From Pseudomonas capeferrum (lineage in GTDB: Bacteria; Pseudomonadota; Gammaproteobacteria; Pseudomonadales; Pseudomonadaceae), in assembly GCF_000731675.1 (NCBI RefSeq), contig NZ_JMIT01000001.1, positions 991,526 to 1,055,525 on the forward strand: 64,000 bases of DNA, read 5' to 3'. Below are positions 35,232 to 44,681 of the stretch, piece after piece. A program made the position numbers and the translations under genes. The notes under the pieces were generated by a model, which saw only the letters and a list, made by a program, of their open reading frames with translations, did not search any database and was not told where the DNA came from. Each line of letters begins with the position of its first letter. Position 1 is the first letter of the stretch.

Positions 35232-37697
35232 ATGAATTCCGCTCGCCAAACCCTGTCATCCGCGTCCGATAGCTTCGATCCTCGCTCTGGATCGCTGATC
35301 GAACGCGCACTGTTCAATCACCGCCATTGGGTGCTGTTGCTGTGCCTGCTGACCACCGTGCTGCTCGGCTGGCAGTCGGGCCGTCTGGAGCTCAATGCCA
35401 GCTTCGAGAAGATGATCCCCACCGGGCACCCCTACATCGCCAACTACCTGGACAACCAGAAGGAGTTGTCCGGAATCGGCAATGCGGTGCGTATCGCCGT
35501 CACCAACCGCCACGGTGATATCTACGACGCCGATTACCTGCGTACCCTGCAGGCGCTGAGCGACCAGATCTACCTGTTGCCGGGTGTTGACCGCGCCTAC
35601 ATGAAGTCGCTGTGGACGCCTGCCACCCGTTGGGTTTCGGTGACCGAAGAGGGCCTGGACGGCGGCCCGGTGATTCCTGATGAGTACGATGGCAGCCCGT
35701 CATCGCTGGGCGAACTACGGCGCAACGTGCAGTTGTCCAACGAGATTGGTCAATTGGTAGCCTTCGACCAGCGCTCCAGCATCATCTACGTGCCGCTGAT
35801 GGCGCGCACGCCCGATGGCAAGCCGTTGGACTACCGGGTGTTGTCCGATCAGTTGGAGACCCTGCGGGCTAAGTACCAGAGTGACAGCGTCGATATCCAC
35901 ATCACCGGTTTCGCCAAGAAAGTGGGTGACCTGATCGAAGGCCTGGAGCAGATCCTGCTGTTCTTCGCTGTTGCCATTCTGATCACCACGGTGGTGCTCT
36001 ACGGCTACACGCGTTGTGTGCGCAGCACCGTGCTGGTGGTGTTCTGCTCGCTGGTGGCGGTGGTCTGGCAGCTTGGCCTGCTGCCCCTTCTGGGCTACGA
36101 ACTGGACCCCTATTCGGTGCTGGTGCCGTTCCTGGTATTCGCCATCGGCATGAGCCACGGCGCGCAGAAAATGAACGGCATCATGCAGGACATCGGTCGC
36201 GGCATGCACCGCGTGGTGGCTGCGCGTTTCACCTTCCGCCGACTGTTCCTCGCAGGCCTCACTGCGTTGCTGTGCGACGCCGTGGGCTTTGCCGTTTTGA
36301 TGCTTATCCAGATCCAGGTGATCCAGGACCTGGCGATCATCGCCAGCATCGGTGTGGCCGTGCTGATCTTCACCAACCTGATCCTGCTTCCGGTGCTGCT
36401 CTCCTATGTCGGCGTCAGTCCTCACGCTGCTGCGTTGAGCCTTAGAAGCGAGCGGGCCGAGGAGGGGGGCCAGGTGCGTCATGCATTCTGGCGCTTCCTT
36501 GACCTGTTCACCCGCAAGCCCTGGGCCGCCGTCTGCGTGGTTGTCAGCCTGGTGATGGCAGCGCTCGGCTTCCTGGTCAGCCTGAACCTGGCCATCGGCG
36601 ATCTTGACGCCGGGGCGCCGGAGTTGCGCGCCGACTCGCGCTACAACCTGGACGATGCATTCATGACCCGCAGTTACGGGGCCAGCAGCGATCTTTTCGC
36701 GATCATGGTGCGTACACCAAACAGCGCCTGCGCACGCTACGACATCCTGCGCAAGGTCGATGAGCTGGACTGGCAACTGCGCAGCCTGCCGGGCGTGGAC
36801 TCGACCAACTCGCTGGCGCTGCTCAACCGTCGGATGCTGGTAGGTCTCTCCGAAGGCAGCCCCAAGTGGTACGAACTGCAGAACAACCAGGCGATGCTCA
36901 ACATGATCACCGCCAGCGCGCCGCGCGGCCTGTACAACGAGTCGTGCAACTTGCTCACGCTCTATGTCTACCTCTCCGACCACAAGGCGCAAACGCTGAC
37001 CCGGCTGGTGGAGCACGTCGAAGCCTTCGCCGCTGCCAACGACACCGACGAAGTCAAATTCCAGTTGGCTGCCGGTAACGCCGGGATCGAGGCCGCTACC
37101 AACATCGTGGTCAAGGAAGCCAATCGCGAGATGCTGTTCTGGGTCTACGGCGCGGTGATCTTGCTGTGTCTGATCACCTTCCGCTCCTGGCGCGCCACCC
37201 TCTGTGCGGTGATTCCGCTGATGCTTACCTCCATCCTCTGCGAGGCGTTGATGGTCTGGTTGGGCATCGGCGTCAAGGTCGCCACCTTGCCGGTGATCGC
37301 CTTGGGCGTGGGCATTGGCGTCGACTACGCGCTGTATGTGATGAGCATCATGCTTGGCCACCTGCGCCAGGGCGCCAGCCTTTCCGAAGCCTATTACCGC
37401 GCGCTGGTCTCCACCGGCAAAGTGGTGATGCTCACCGGCGTGACCCTGGCCATCGGCGTCGGCACCTGGATCTTCTCGCCCATCAAGTTCCAGGCCGACA
37501 TGGGCGTGCTATTGGCCTTCATGTTCGTCTGGAACATGGTCGGCGCACTACTGCTGTTGCCAGCGCTTGCCTATTTCCTGCTACCAGCGACCCGCCGCAG
37601 CGATGCAGTTGTCGCCGCCGAGCCCGTTGCCGATATGCAGCCCGCCAAGGCCGCCGCCACTGGTCGCCCGTTGTTGCTGGATACCGCCACCCGCTGA
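35232..37697 (+). CDS. RND superfamily / MMPL-type transporter
   Basis: An 821-residue inner-membrane protein with two repeats. Each has one helix, a large periplasmic loop and a five-helix bundle: the first helices near residues 35-55, the bundle at about 245-400 with GYELDPYSVLVPFLVFAIGMSHG, and the second at about 440 and 650-790 with PVIALGVGIGVDYALYVMSI. These SSD-type exporters move hydrophobic compounds or lipids with proton force. GGAG 7 bp upstream sets the ATG at 35232, four bases after the YCF48 gene. Substrate export or envelope detoxification for the cluster's compound is an inference from context. Confidence 0.87.
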   Translation: MNSARQTLSSASDSFDPRSGSLIERALFNHRHWVLLLCLLTTVLLGWQSGRLELNASFEKMIPTGHPYIANYLDNQKELSGIGNAVRIAVTNRHGDIYDADYLRTLQALSDQIYLLPGVDRAYMKSLWTPATRWVSVTEEGLDGGPVIPDEYDGSPSSLGELRRNVQLSNEIGQLVAFDQRSSIIYVPLMARTPDGKPLDYRVLSDQLETLRAKYQSDSVDIHITGFAKKVGDLIEGLEQILLFFAVAILITTVVLYGYTRCVRSTVLVVFCSLVAVVWQLGLLPLLGYELDPYSVLVPFLVFAIGMSHGAQKMNGIMQDIGRGMHRVVAARFTFRRLFLAGLTALLCDAVGFAVLMLIQIQVIQDLAIIASIGVAVLIFTNLILLPVLLSYVGVSPHAAALSLRSERAEEGGQVRHAFWRFLDLFTRKPWAAVCVVVSLVMAALGFLVSLNLAIGDLDAGAPELRADSRYNLDDAFMTRSYGASSDLFAIMVRTPNSACARYDILRKVDELDWQLRSLPGVDSTNSLALLNRRMLVGLSEGSPKWYELQNNQAMLNMITASAPRGLYNESCNLLTLYVYLSDHKAQTLTRLVEHVEAFAAANDTDEVKFQLAAGNAGIEAATNIVVKEANREMLFWVYGAVILLCLITFRSWRATLCAVIPLMLTSILCEALMVWLGIGVKVATLPVIALGVGIGVDYALYVMSIMLGHLRQGASLSEAYYRALVSTGKVVMLTGVTLAIGVGTWIFSPIKFQADMGVLLAFMFVWNMVGALLLLPALAYFLLPATRRSDAVVAAEPVADMQPAKAAATGRPLLLDTATR

Positions 37698-37721
37698 CCT
37701 TCGCCCCAACAACAAGAGCAC

Positions 37722-37820
37722 ATGGGTATGACGCCACTGATCGAGACTTTGCAAACCCTCTGGCTCGCACTGCCACGCGGCCTACGGACGGCCATGGAGG
37801 CGCACTGCAATGAGTACTGA
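37722..37820 (+). CDS. Possible 32-residue leader peptide overlapping the MFS gene start
   Basis: The frame starts MGMTPLIETLQTLWLALP and ends at a TGA inside the next gene (37818-37820), overlapping its first codons. AAGAG precedes the ATG. Translation would run through the ribosome site of the MFS gene (GGAGG near 37796) and could couple the two. There is no homology argument, so this is tentative. Confidence 0.3.
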   Translation: MGMTPLIETLQTLWLALPRGLRTAMEAHCNEY

Positions 37821-39015
37821 GCGCCAGGCGGGTTTGCCGCAATCGTTGTTGCTGCTGTTCGGCAGCTGTTTGCCGGTGCTGGGCGCGGTGCTGCTGGCAC
37901 CGGTACTGCCGCGCATGCAGGCGCATTTTGCCGATACACCCGGCGCCGAAGTGCTGGTGCCCATCAGCCTGACTATTCCTGCATTGGTGATCGCGCTGCT
38001 GGCGCCGTTTGCCGGTGTCATCGCCGACCGCCTGGGGCGCAAGCCGCTGTTGCTGGCCTCGATGGTGCTTTACAGCCTCTGCGGGCTGCTGCCGCTGTGG
38101 CTAGAGTCGCTGCTGGGAATCGTCATCAGCCGCGCCGGCCTGGGCCTGGCGGAAGCCGGCATCATGACCTGCTGCACGACGCTGATGGGTGACTACTACC
38201 AGGGCGGGCGCCGCGAGCGCCTGTTCGCCCTGCAGATGGTCGCCACTTCGCTTTCGGCAGCAGTGTTCATCGCCTTGGGCGGCGCACTTGGGCAAAACGA
38301 CTGGCGTCTGCCTTTCGTGCTCTACGGCGCAGGCCTGCTGCTCCTGCCGCTGATGGCAATGCTGCTCTGGGAGCCGAAGGTCGCTGAAGCCGCCGCGTTG
38401 TCTGGCAAGGCGGAAGACTTCCCGTGGCGCAGGCTTTTGCCGTTGTACCTGCTCACCGTACTGGCGGGTATCAGCTTATTCATCGTACCGGTGCAAGCCG
38501 GCTTCCTGCTCACCCTGCTGCACGTCGATTCGCCCCAGCAGATCGGCATGACCATGGGCGCCAACCAGCTCGGCGTGCTGGCCGGTGCACTGAGCTTCCG
38601 CCTGCTCAACGGCCAGCGCCGGCAACACCTGCTGTTGCTGGCTTTCGCCACAGCCGGGGTCGGTGGGTTGCTGATGGCCACCACCGACAACCCAGCGCTG
38701 GTGGTGGTTGCGGTGCTGATCAATGGCCTGGGCATCGGATTGATGCTGCCGACCCTGATCACCGGGGTGATGAGGCAGGTCGATTTCACGCAGCGCGGCC
38801 GCGCCACCGGAGGCTTCACCGCGGCCCTATTCGCCGGCGAGTTCATCAGCCCTCTGGTGGTGCTGGCCCTCAATGGCGGCGTGGTCGCCCAATTGCCTGG
38901 CGCCCTGACCGTTGTGGCTGTCGCCCAGGTGCTGCTGGCGCTCGCCTGCGTGGTGCTGGCGAAGTGTTTCCGTTCGCGCGGCACTGGCGCTACCACCACG
39001 CCTGATCACATCTAG
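37810..39015 (+). CDS. MFS transporter
   Basis: A 401-residue inner-membrane protein with 12 helices. PFAGVIADRLGRKPLLLASMVLYSLCG is the helix 2-3 MFS motif, and FIALGGALGQNDWRLPFVLYG lies around helix 5-6. It belongs to the drug:H+ antiporter-like branch, but in this operon it could import the catabolic substrate or export an intermediate. It sits between the RND exporter and the enzyme genes on the same strand. Confidence 0.87.
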   Translation: MSTERQAGLPQSLLLLFGSCLPVLGAVLLAPVLPRMQAHFADTPGAEVLVPISLTIPALVIALLAPFAGVIADRLGRKPLLLASMVLYSLCGLLPLWLESLLGIVISRAGLGLAEAGIMTCCTTLMGDYYQGGRRERLFALQMVATSLSAAVFIALGGALGQNDWRLPFVLYGAGLLLLPLMAMLLWEPKVAEAAALSGKAEDFPWRRLLPLYLLTVLAGISLFIVPVQAGFLLTLLHVDSPQQIGMTMGANQLGVLAGALSFRLLNGQRRQHLLLLAFATAGVGGLLMATTDNPALVVVAVLINGLGIGLMLPTLITGVMRQVDFTQRGRATGGFTAALFAGEFISPLVVLALNGGVVAQLPGALTVVAVAQVLLALACVVLAKCFRSRGTGATTTPDHI

Positions 39016-39023
39016 AGGTAGCC

Positions 39024-39614
39024 ATGCCCCAATCCCTGGAAAACGCCGCTCTCGACCGACTGTTCCTGCGCGCGCGCTCGCACAACCACTGGCTCGACCG
39101 CGAGGTACCGGATGCACTGCTTCAGCAGCTGTACCAGGCCGTGCGCCAAGGCCCGACCAGCAATAACTGCTGCCCGGCGCGCTTTGTCTTCGTGCGTAGC
39201 CCGCAGGCCAAGCGCAAGTTGCTGCCAGCCCTCAAGGGCCACAACGGCGAAAAAATGCTGCAGGCCCCGGTGACCGCCATCGTTGCTTGGGACAGTCGCT
39301 TCTTCGAGCTGCTGCCCGAGCTGTTTCCGATCTACGACGCCGGTGCCGTCTACCGCGACAACCCGCAGGCGGCCTTCGTCGCCGCGCTGCGCAACAGCAG
39401 CCTGCAAGGCGCCTACCTGATCCTCGCGGCCCGCGCCCTGGGGCTGGATTGCGGACCCATGTCGGGCTTCGACAACGCCGAGGTAGATGCCGCGTTCTTC
39501 CCCGATGGGCGCTGGCGCAGCAACTTTCTCTGCAGCCTGGGCTACGGCGACGATTCGGGTCTGCGCCCGTCCGGGCCGCGCCTGTCCTTCGAGCAAGGCT
39601 GCCGCATTCTCTAA
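39024..39614 (+). CDS. Nitroreductase family protein (malonic semialdehyde reductase RutE-like)
   Basis: A 196-residue flavoprotein of the HadB/RutE group: LFLRARSHNHWLDREVPD, QAVRQGPTSNNCCPARFVFV for FMN binding, and LDCGPMSGFDNAEVDAAFF near the C-terminus. RutE reduces malonic semialdehyde to 3-hydroxypropionate in pyrimidine breakdown; paralogs reduce other small aldehydes or enones. GAGG precedes the ATG. Here it is one of six small enzymes in a row, so it may reduce an intermediate of the unknown pathway. Confidence 0.82.
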   Translation: MPQSLENAALDRLFLRARSHNHWLDREVPDALLQQLYQAVRQGPTSNNCCPARFVFVRSPQAKRKLLPALKGHNGEKMLQAPVTAIVAWDSRFFELLPELFPIYDAGAVYRDNPQAAFVAALRNSSLQGAYLILAARALGLDCGPMSGFDNAEVDAAFFPDGRWRSNFLCSLGYGDDSGLRPSGPRLSFEQGCRIL

Positions 39615-39693
39615 GCAGCCGGTTTTATCAGCGCACAGAACACGATCGTCGACGATGGCCCCTCGTGACGGCAATTGATTGAAAGGAGTTTTC

Positions 39694-40266
39694 ATGCGAG
39701 CACTTCCCCCATTCCAGCGCGTGGTCACCGGCCACGACAACGAGGGCCGCGCCGTGGTCACCCTGGCAGGCCCTACGCCCAACAACTTCCCGCTCAAGGC
39801 GGTGCCCGGCACCCTGTTCTATGAGGTCTGGAACAGCAGCGTCAGCCCGGCGCGATTGGACAATGGCGCCGACCCAACCGACAAGCCCCTGCAGCTTTCC
39901 CCCGGCGCCCAGGGCAGCGTGATCCGCGTGGTGGATATTCCGCCGGACAGCGTGCAGAACCAGGTCAGCGCCGAGGATGCCGCTGCGGCCTTCGCCGAGA
40001 TCGGCCAAGCCCATGCAGGCACTGGCAAGGCGGACTCCAGGCACAAGCTCATGCACCGCACCGAAACCCTCGACTACGGCCTCGTCACCGAGGGTGAGGT
40101 GTGGCTGGTGCTCGACGGCGAGGAAGTCCACCTCAAGCGCGGCGATATCGTGGTCCAGCGCGGCACCAACCATGCCTGGAGCAACCGCACCGAGAACATG
40201 GCGCGGATGGTCTTCATCCTGCTTGACGGCCGCTACGCCCCCGAACTCAAGGAGATGCTGCAATGA
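39694..40266 (+). CDS. Cupin domain-containing protein
   Basis: A 190-residue protein with a cupin barrel in the C-terminal two-thirds. Metal-ligand candidates are the His residues in RHKLMHRTETLDYG and the Glu in that segment (motif 1), and His in VVQRGTNHAW (motif 2). VWLVLDGEEVHLKRGD is typical barrel sequence. It could be a dioxygenase, isomerase or decarboxylase. AAAGGAG sits 7 bp before the ATG at 39694. Its TGA overlaps the ATG of the next gene (ATGA), indicating tight coupling with the FAH hydrolase. Confidence 0.82.
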   Translation: MRALPPFQRVVTGHDNEGRAVVTLAGPTPNNFPLKAVPGTLFYEVWNSSVSPARLDNGADPTDKPLQLSPGAQGSVIRVVDIPPDSVQNQVSAEDAAAAFAEIGQAHAGTGKADSRHKLMHRTETLDYGLVTEGEVWLVLDGEEVHLKRGDIVVQRGTNHAWSNRTENMARMVFILLDGRYAPELKEMLQ

Positions 40267-41255
40267 AGCTTGCCACACTCGACGACGGCAGCCGCGACGG
40301 CCGCCTGCTACTGGTTTCCTGTGACTTGAGGCGTGCGGTGGACGCCGCCGATATCGCCCCCACGTTGCAAGCGGCCGTGGATCACTGGCCGAACGTGGAG
40401 GCCGACTTGCGCGGCCGCTACGATGCCCTTAACAACGGTGAACTCGCCGGCGCCTTCGACTTCGACCCCAACCGCGTGATGGCGCCGCTGCCGCGTGCCT
40501 GGCAATGGCTGGACGGTTCTTGCTTCCTCAGCCACGGCGAGTTGATGCAGCGAGCGTTCAACCTTGCGCCCATCGAAGGCGTAGAGTCCACGCCGCTGAT
40601 GTACCAGGGCGCTGGCGACGACTTCCTTGGCCCGCGGCAGGACATTGCACTGCCCAGCGAGGCCCACGGCATCGACTTCGAAGGCGAGTTCGCTGTGCTG
40701 GTGGACGAGGTGCCCATGGGCTGCACGGCCGAGCAGGCACTGGCGCATATTCGCCTGGTACTGCAGGTCAACGACGTCAGCCTGCGGGCGTTGGCGCCAC
40801 GGGAAATGAAGACCGGCTTCGGCTTCGTCCAGGCCAAATCCTCCTCCAGCTTCGCCCCGGTGGCCGTTACCCCAGACGAGTTGGGAGATGCCTGGCGCGA
40901 CGGTCGCGTGCACCTGCCACTGAACGTGGAGTGGAATGGCCAGTGGTTTGGCCACCCGCATGGCGGCGCCATGCACTTCGGCTTCCACCAGTTGATCGCC
41001 CATGCCGCGCTGACCCGTCGCCTTGGCGCCGGTAGCGTGATTGGCTCCGGCACCGTTTCCAATGCCGACCGCAGCGTGGGATCGGCGTGTATTTCCGAGC
41101 GCCGCGCCATTGAAATGATCGAACAGGGTGCGCCGCGCACCGGCTTCCTCCAATTCGGTCACCGCATTCGCATGGAGGCGTGCAACACGGATGGTTCGCC
41201 GTTGTTCGGTGCCATCGACCAGCAGGTAGTCCAGGCAGCCCCGCCATGCGCGTGA
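40263..41255 (+). CDS. Fumarylacetoacetate hydrolase family protein
   Basis: A 330-residue protein of the FAH superfamily. The metal-binding acidic residues are visible in IDFEGEFAVLVDEVP and the nearby VNDVSLR, with KSSSSFAPVAVTPDELGDAW and GSGTVSNADRS downstream. Family members hydrolyse C-C bonds of diketo acids, or hydrate or decarboxylate 2-hydroxymuconate-type products of meta-cleavage. With a VOC dioxygenase and an alpha/beta-hydrolase in the same cluster, a late step of ring-fission product breakdown is plausible. It overlaps the genes on both sides by a few bases. Confidence 0.87.
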   Translation: MKLATLDDGSRDGRLLLVSCDLRRAVDAADIAPTLQAAVDHWPNVEADLRGRYDALNNGELAGAFDFDPNRVMAPLPRAWQWLDGSCFLSHGELMQRAFNLAPIEGVESTPLMYQGAGDDFLGPRQDIALPSEAHGIDFEGEFAVLVDEVPMGCTAEQALAHIRLVLQVNDVSLRALAPREMKTGFGFVQAKSSSSFAPVAVTPDELGDAWRDGRVHLPLNVEWNGQWFGHPHGGAMHFGFHQLIAHAALTRRLGAGSVIGSGTVSNADRSVGSACISERRAIEMIEQGAPRTGFLQFGHRIRMEACNTDGSPLFGAIDQQVVQAAPPCA

Positions 41256-42226
41256 TGATTACCGGAGCTGCCGGTTTCCTTGGACGCTTGCTGGTGCAAC
41301 GACTGCTGGACAAGGGCCAGCTGCGCGGCCAGCCGCTGGAAGCGCTGGTGTTACTGGATCAGCAACTGGAGGGTTTTCCTTCCGACCCGCGCCTGCGCTT
41401 GCTCGCCGGCAGCATCGCAGAACCGACCCTGTTACGCCGCGCCCTGGCCGATGGCGTGGATGTCGTGTTCCATCTGGTGAGCGTCCCCGGCGGCGCAGCG
41501 GAGGAGCACTATGCATTGGGCCGGCAGGTGAACCTGCTGGCGACCCTGGAACTGCTTGATCAGTTGCGCAGCGCTGCGCGGCCACCGGTGCTGGTCTACG
41601 CAAGCAGCGTGGCCGTGTACGGCGCGCAACTACCGGCACGCATGGACGAGCAGTGGATACCGCGTCCGGCGCTGTCTTATGGCGCGCACAAGGTCATGGT
41701 GGAAACCCAGCTCAATGACCTCGCCCGCCGTGGCGAGGTAGATGGCCGCGCATTGCGGCTACCCGGCATCGTCGCACGGCCCCGCGAGCCGAATGGCTTG
41801 CGTTCGGCCTTCATGAGCGACCTGATGCACGCCCTTGCCGCTGGAGAAAAATATTGCTGCCCGGTATCGCCGCAGGCCACCGCCTGGTGGATGTCGGCGC
41901 GTTGCTGCGTCGACAACCTGCTGCATGCCGCCGAACTGCAAAACCCCGGCCCTCAGCGGGTGTGGCAGTTGCCTGTGCTGCACCTGGCCATGGACCAAGT
42001 GGTCGAAGCCCTGGCCGAGGCCTTCGGCGACGACCGTCGCGCCTTGGTGAGTTACCAGCCGCACGCGGACCTGGAGGCGTTGTTCGGCCGCTATCCGCCT
42101 TTGCGTACCTCGCAATCGCGGGCCCTGGGATTTCATCACGATGGTTCTGCCCAAGCCCTGGTGCGTAACGCCCTTAACCTGAGCCAACGCCCGCGCCATG
42201 CGCGCGCGTCACTGCAAACCCTTTGA
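41246..42226 (+). CDS. NAD-dependent epimerase/dehydratase family protein
   Basis: A 326-residue extended-type SDR. MRVMITGAAGFLGRLLVQRL is the NAD-binding start, the catalytic serine is in LVYASSVAVYG, and the Tyr-x-x-x-Lys pair is in LSYGAHKVMVE. The D-erythronate dehydrogenase-like group has similar openings. It may oxidise a hydroxylated intermediate. The ATG at 41246 overlaps the FAH gene by 10 bp; an upstream in-frame start at 41180 would lie wholly inside that gene. Confidence 0.85.
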   Translation: MRVMITGAAGFLGRLLVQRLLDKGQLRGQPLEALVLLDQQLEGFPSDPRLRLLAGSIAEPTLLRRALADGVDVVFHLVSVPGGAAEEHYALGRQVNLLATLELLDQLRSAARPPVLVYASSVAVYGAQLPARMDEQWIPRPALSYGAHKVMVETQLNDLARRGEVDGRALRLPGIVARPREPNGLRSAFMSDLMHALAAGEKYCCPVSPQATAWWMSARCCVDNLLHAAELQNPGPQRVWQLPVLHLAMDQVVEALAEAFGDDRRALVSYQPHADLEALFGRYPPLRTSQSRALGFHHDGSAQALVRNALNLSQRPRHARASLQTL

Positions 42227-42237
42227 GACCTGCTGCC

Positions 42238-43026
42238 ATGACCCTTGCCCGTAAACGCCGCCTCGTCGACCTCTCGGTAACGCTGGACAACAACCCCTAC
42301 ACCGACCCGCCGCCGCTGCTGCCCAAGATCGACTACATGGACCACCAGCAGGGTTGGCCAGAAATGGCCGCGATGTTCCCTGGCCTGTCCCTGGACCAGA
42401 TGCCGGGGCACGAGTCGTGGGCGGCGGAGCGCCTGTCGATCACCACCCACAGCGGCACTCACATGGATGCGCCCTGGCATTACGCATCCACCACCGACGG
42501 CGGCAAGCCGGCGTTCGGTATCGATGAACTGCCGCTGGAGTGGTGCCTGCAAGCGGGAGTAAAGCTGGACTTTCGCCACCTGCCCGATGGCCATGTGGTG
42601 ACTGGCGCGGAGGTGGACGCTGAGCTTTCGCGTATCGGTCACGAGCTGCAGCCGCTGGACATCGTGCTGGTGAACACTCGTGCCGGCAGCCTGTTCGGCG
42701 AGCCGGGGTATCTGGAAGCAGGCGTCGGCATGGGCCGTGAAGCCACCCTCTACCTGCTGGAGCGCGGCGTGCGAGTCGTGGGTACCGACGCCTGGAGCTG
42801 GGACGCGCCATTCAAGTACACCCGCGAACGTTTCGCCGAGAGTGGCGATGCGTCAATCATCTGGGAAGGCCACAAGGCCGGGCGCGATATCGGCTACGGC
42901 CAGATGGAGAAGTTGGCCAACCTTGACAGCCTGCCGGCCAGCGGCTTTTTGGTGTCCTGCTTCCCTTACAAGATCAAGCACGCCTCGGCCGGCTTCGTCC
43001 GCGCCGTGGCCATCTTCGAAGAATAA
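42238..43026 (+). CDS. Cyclase family protein (kynurenine formamidase-like metal hydrolase)
   Basis: A 262-residue protein of the cyclase/KynB fold. It begins RLVDLSVTLDNNPYTDPP, and its metal-binding motif HSGTHMDAPWHY matches the HxGTHxDxPxH signature. DIVLVNTRAG and VGTDAWSWD are typical further on. Members hydrolyse amides or lactams (formylkynurenine, isatin) or act on cyclic ketones. The ATG at 42238 follows the epimerase gene by 11 bp. The substrate in this pathway is not evident. Confidence 0.87.
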   Translation: MTLARKRRLVDLSVTLDNNPYTDPPPLLPKIDYMDHQQGWPEMAAMFPGLSLDQMPGHESWAAERLSITTHSGTHMDAPWHYASTTDGGKPAFGIDELPLEWCLQAGVKLDFRHLPDGHVVTGAEVDAELSRIGHELQPLDIVLVNTRAGSLFGEPGYLEAGVGMGREATLYLLERGVRVVGTDAWSWDAPFKYTRERFAESGDASIIWEGHKAGRDIGYGQMEKLANLDSLPASGFLVSCFPYKIKHASAGFVRAVAIFEE

Positions 43027-43043
43027 GAACAGGAGCAACCCCC

Positions 43044-44681
43044 ATGCGATTGCGCATACTGTTGGCGGCCTTGGCGTGCCTTGCGCCAGTGCTCGCCGGT
43101 GCGGCCGAGCGCCCCAATATACTGCTGATCGTGGCCGATGACCTGGGCTACTCCGACCTCGGCGCCTTCGGTGGTGAGATCGCCACACCGAGCCTTGATC
43201 ACCTGGCTGCCAGTGGTCTGCAACTGACCAACATGTACGCCGCGCCGACCTGTTCGCCGACCCGGTCCATGCTGATGTCCGGCACCGACAATCACCTGGC
43301 CGGGCTGGGAACCATGGCCGAAGGGATGCAACCGTTCCAGCGAGGCAAGCCAGGCTATGAGGGCTACCTCAACCAACAGGCGCACTCCATCGCCGGCCTG
43401 TTGCGCGATGGTGGTTACCGTACCGCCATGGTCGGCAAGTGGCACTTGGGCCTGGCCCCGGAGCAGGGCCCGGACCGTCGTGGCTTCGAGCAGTCTTTCA
43501 CCCTGCTCGAAGGGGGTGGGGTGCACTTCAAGCCCGCCCCTGGCTCGACCGCGAAGATCGAACAACTCTCTTACCGCGAGAATGGCAAGCCAGTGGAGCT
43601 GCCGGATGACTTCTATTCCACGGACTTCTATACCGACAAGTTGCTGGCTTACCTGAAGACGGGGCAGGGCAGTGGCAAACCCTTCTTCGCGTATGCGGCT
43701 TACACCTCGCCACACTGGCCGTTGCAGGCACCGCAGGCTTACCTGGATAAATACCGCGGTCGCTACGACGGCGGCTACGACGCGGTTCGCCAAGCGCGAA
43801 TCGAGCGGATGAAAGAGAAAGGCCTGCTGCCTGCCGACTTCCAGAGCGCCGCGCCGCTCCCGGTCACCCCGCAGTTGCCTGGCTGGGACCAACTAGACCC
43901 CCAGCGCAAGCGCATCGAGGCGCGCAAGATGGAGATCTACGCCGCGATGGTGGACAACCTCGACCACAACGTCGGTCGCCTGCTGGATTACCTGCAGACC
44001 AGCGGCCAGATGGACAACACCTTGATCGTTTTCATGTCCGACAACGGCCCCGCTGGCGAACGCCACGAGCAGTACTACCCCGCTGGGCCGAATACCGACA
44101 ACCGCCTGGAGAATCTTGGCCGACGCGGGTCGCAGATCGACTACGGGCTGCGCTGGGCAGAGGTGAGCGCGGCGCCACTGCGGCTGTTCAAGGGCAGCAC
44201 CGCCGAAGGCGGTATCAGCGTGCCGGCCATCGTACAATTGCCGGCCAGCCTGCGTCGCCAGGGGCTGGAGCGTGGCGTGGCACGGGTGGATGACCTAGCG
44301 CCGACCTTCCTCGCCCTGGCGGGTCTGCCGGACCCGGGTGACCAGTACCAAGGCCAGCCCAAGCATCCCATCACCGGCCGCTCCATGTTGCCGATGCTCG
44401 AAGGCAAAGGCCGGGCTGAGCCGGTAATGGCCGGTGAGCTGTTTGGCAGTCGCTATTACCGCGAAGGTAACCTGAAACTCCTTGGCCTGGTGCCCTGGAG
44501 CATGCCGGGCCAGCCCCAGCCACCGTTGCGTTGGCAGTTGTTCGACCTGTCGCACGATCGCGGCGAGCAGCACGACCTCGCCGCCAGCCAGCCGGAAACG
44601 ACGCAACGCTTGCAGCAGGCCTGGCAGGACTACGCCCGCCGGGTCGGTGTGGTCGCACCGCCTCTGGCCAAGGCCCCATGA
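43044..44681 (+). CDS. Arylsulfatase (formylglycine-dependent, exported)
   Basis: A 545-residue sulfatase with a Sec signal peptide (residues 1-21). The metal-binding ILLIVADDLGYSDLGAFGGE is followed by the CxPxR activation motif CSPTR, whose Cys70 must be converted to formylglycine. VGKWHLG, the second metal site MSDNGPAGE, and FKGSTAEGGISVP follow. It releases sulfate from aryl or alkyl sulfate esters in the periplasm. AGGAG sits 7 bp before the ATG. The stop codon overlaps the start of a formylglycine-generating enzyme gene, so the enzyme and its activator are made together. Confidence 0.93.
   Translation: MRLRILLAALACLAPVLAGAAERPNILLIVADDLGYSDLGAFGGEIATPSLDHLAASGLQLTNMYAAPTCSPTRSMLMSGTDNHLAGLGTMAEGMQPFQRGKPGYEGYLNQQAHSIAGLLRDGGYRTAMVGKWHLGLAPEQGPDRRGFEQSFTLLEGGGVHFKPAPGSTAKIEQLSYRENGKPVELPDDFYSTDFYTDKLLAYLKTGQGSGKPFFAYAAYTSPHWPLQAPQAYLDKYRGRYDGGYDAVRQARIERMKEKGLLPADFQSAAPLPVTPQLPGWDQLDPQRKRIEARKMEIYAAMVDNLDHNVGRLLDYLQTSGQMDNTLIVFMSDNGPAGERHEQYYPAGPNTDNRLENLGRRGSQIDYGLRWAEVSAAPLRLFKGSTAEGGISVPAIVQLPASLRRQGLERGVARVDDLAPTFLALAGLPDPGDQYQGQPKHPITGRSMLPMLEGKGRAEPVMAGELFGSRYYREGNLKLLGLVPWSMPGQPQPPLRWQLFDLSHDRGEQHDLAASQPETTQRLQQAWQDYARRVGVVAPPLAKAP

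Noticed and set aside
35715..37361. A 548-codon open frame on the minus strand
   Set aside because: It is the antisense of the RND transporter gene. Its translation is His/Gln/Ala-rich without any domain, there is no ribosome site, and the plus-strand gene is certain. Similar long antisense frames at 503-1558, 3266-4438, 6752-7549 and 31714-32652 were dropped for the same reason.
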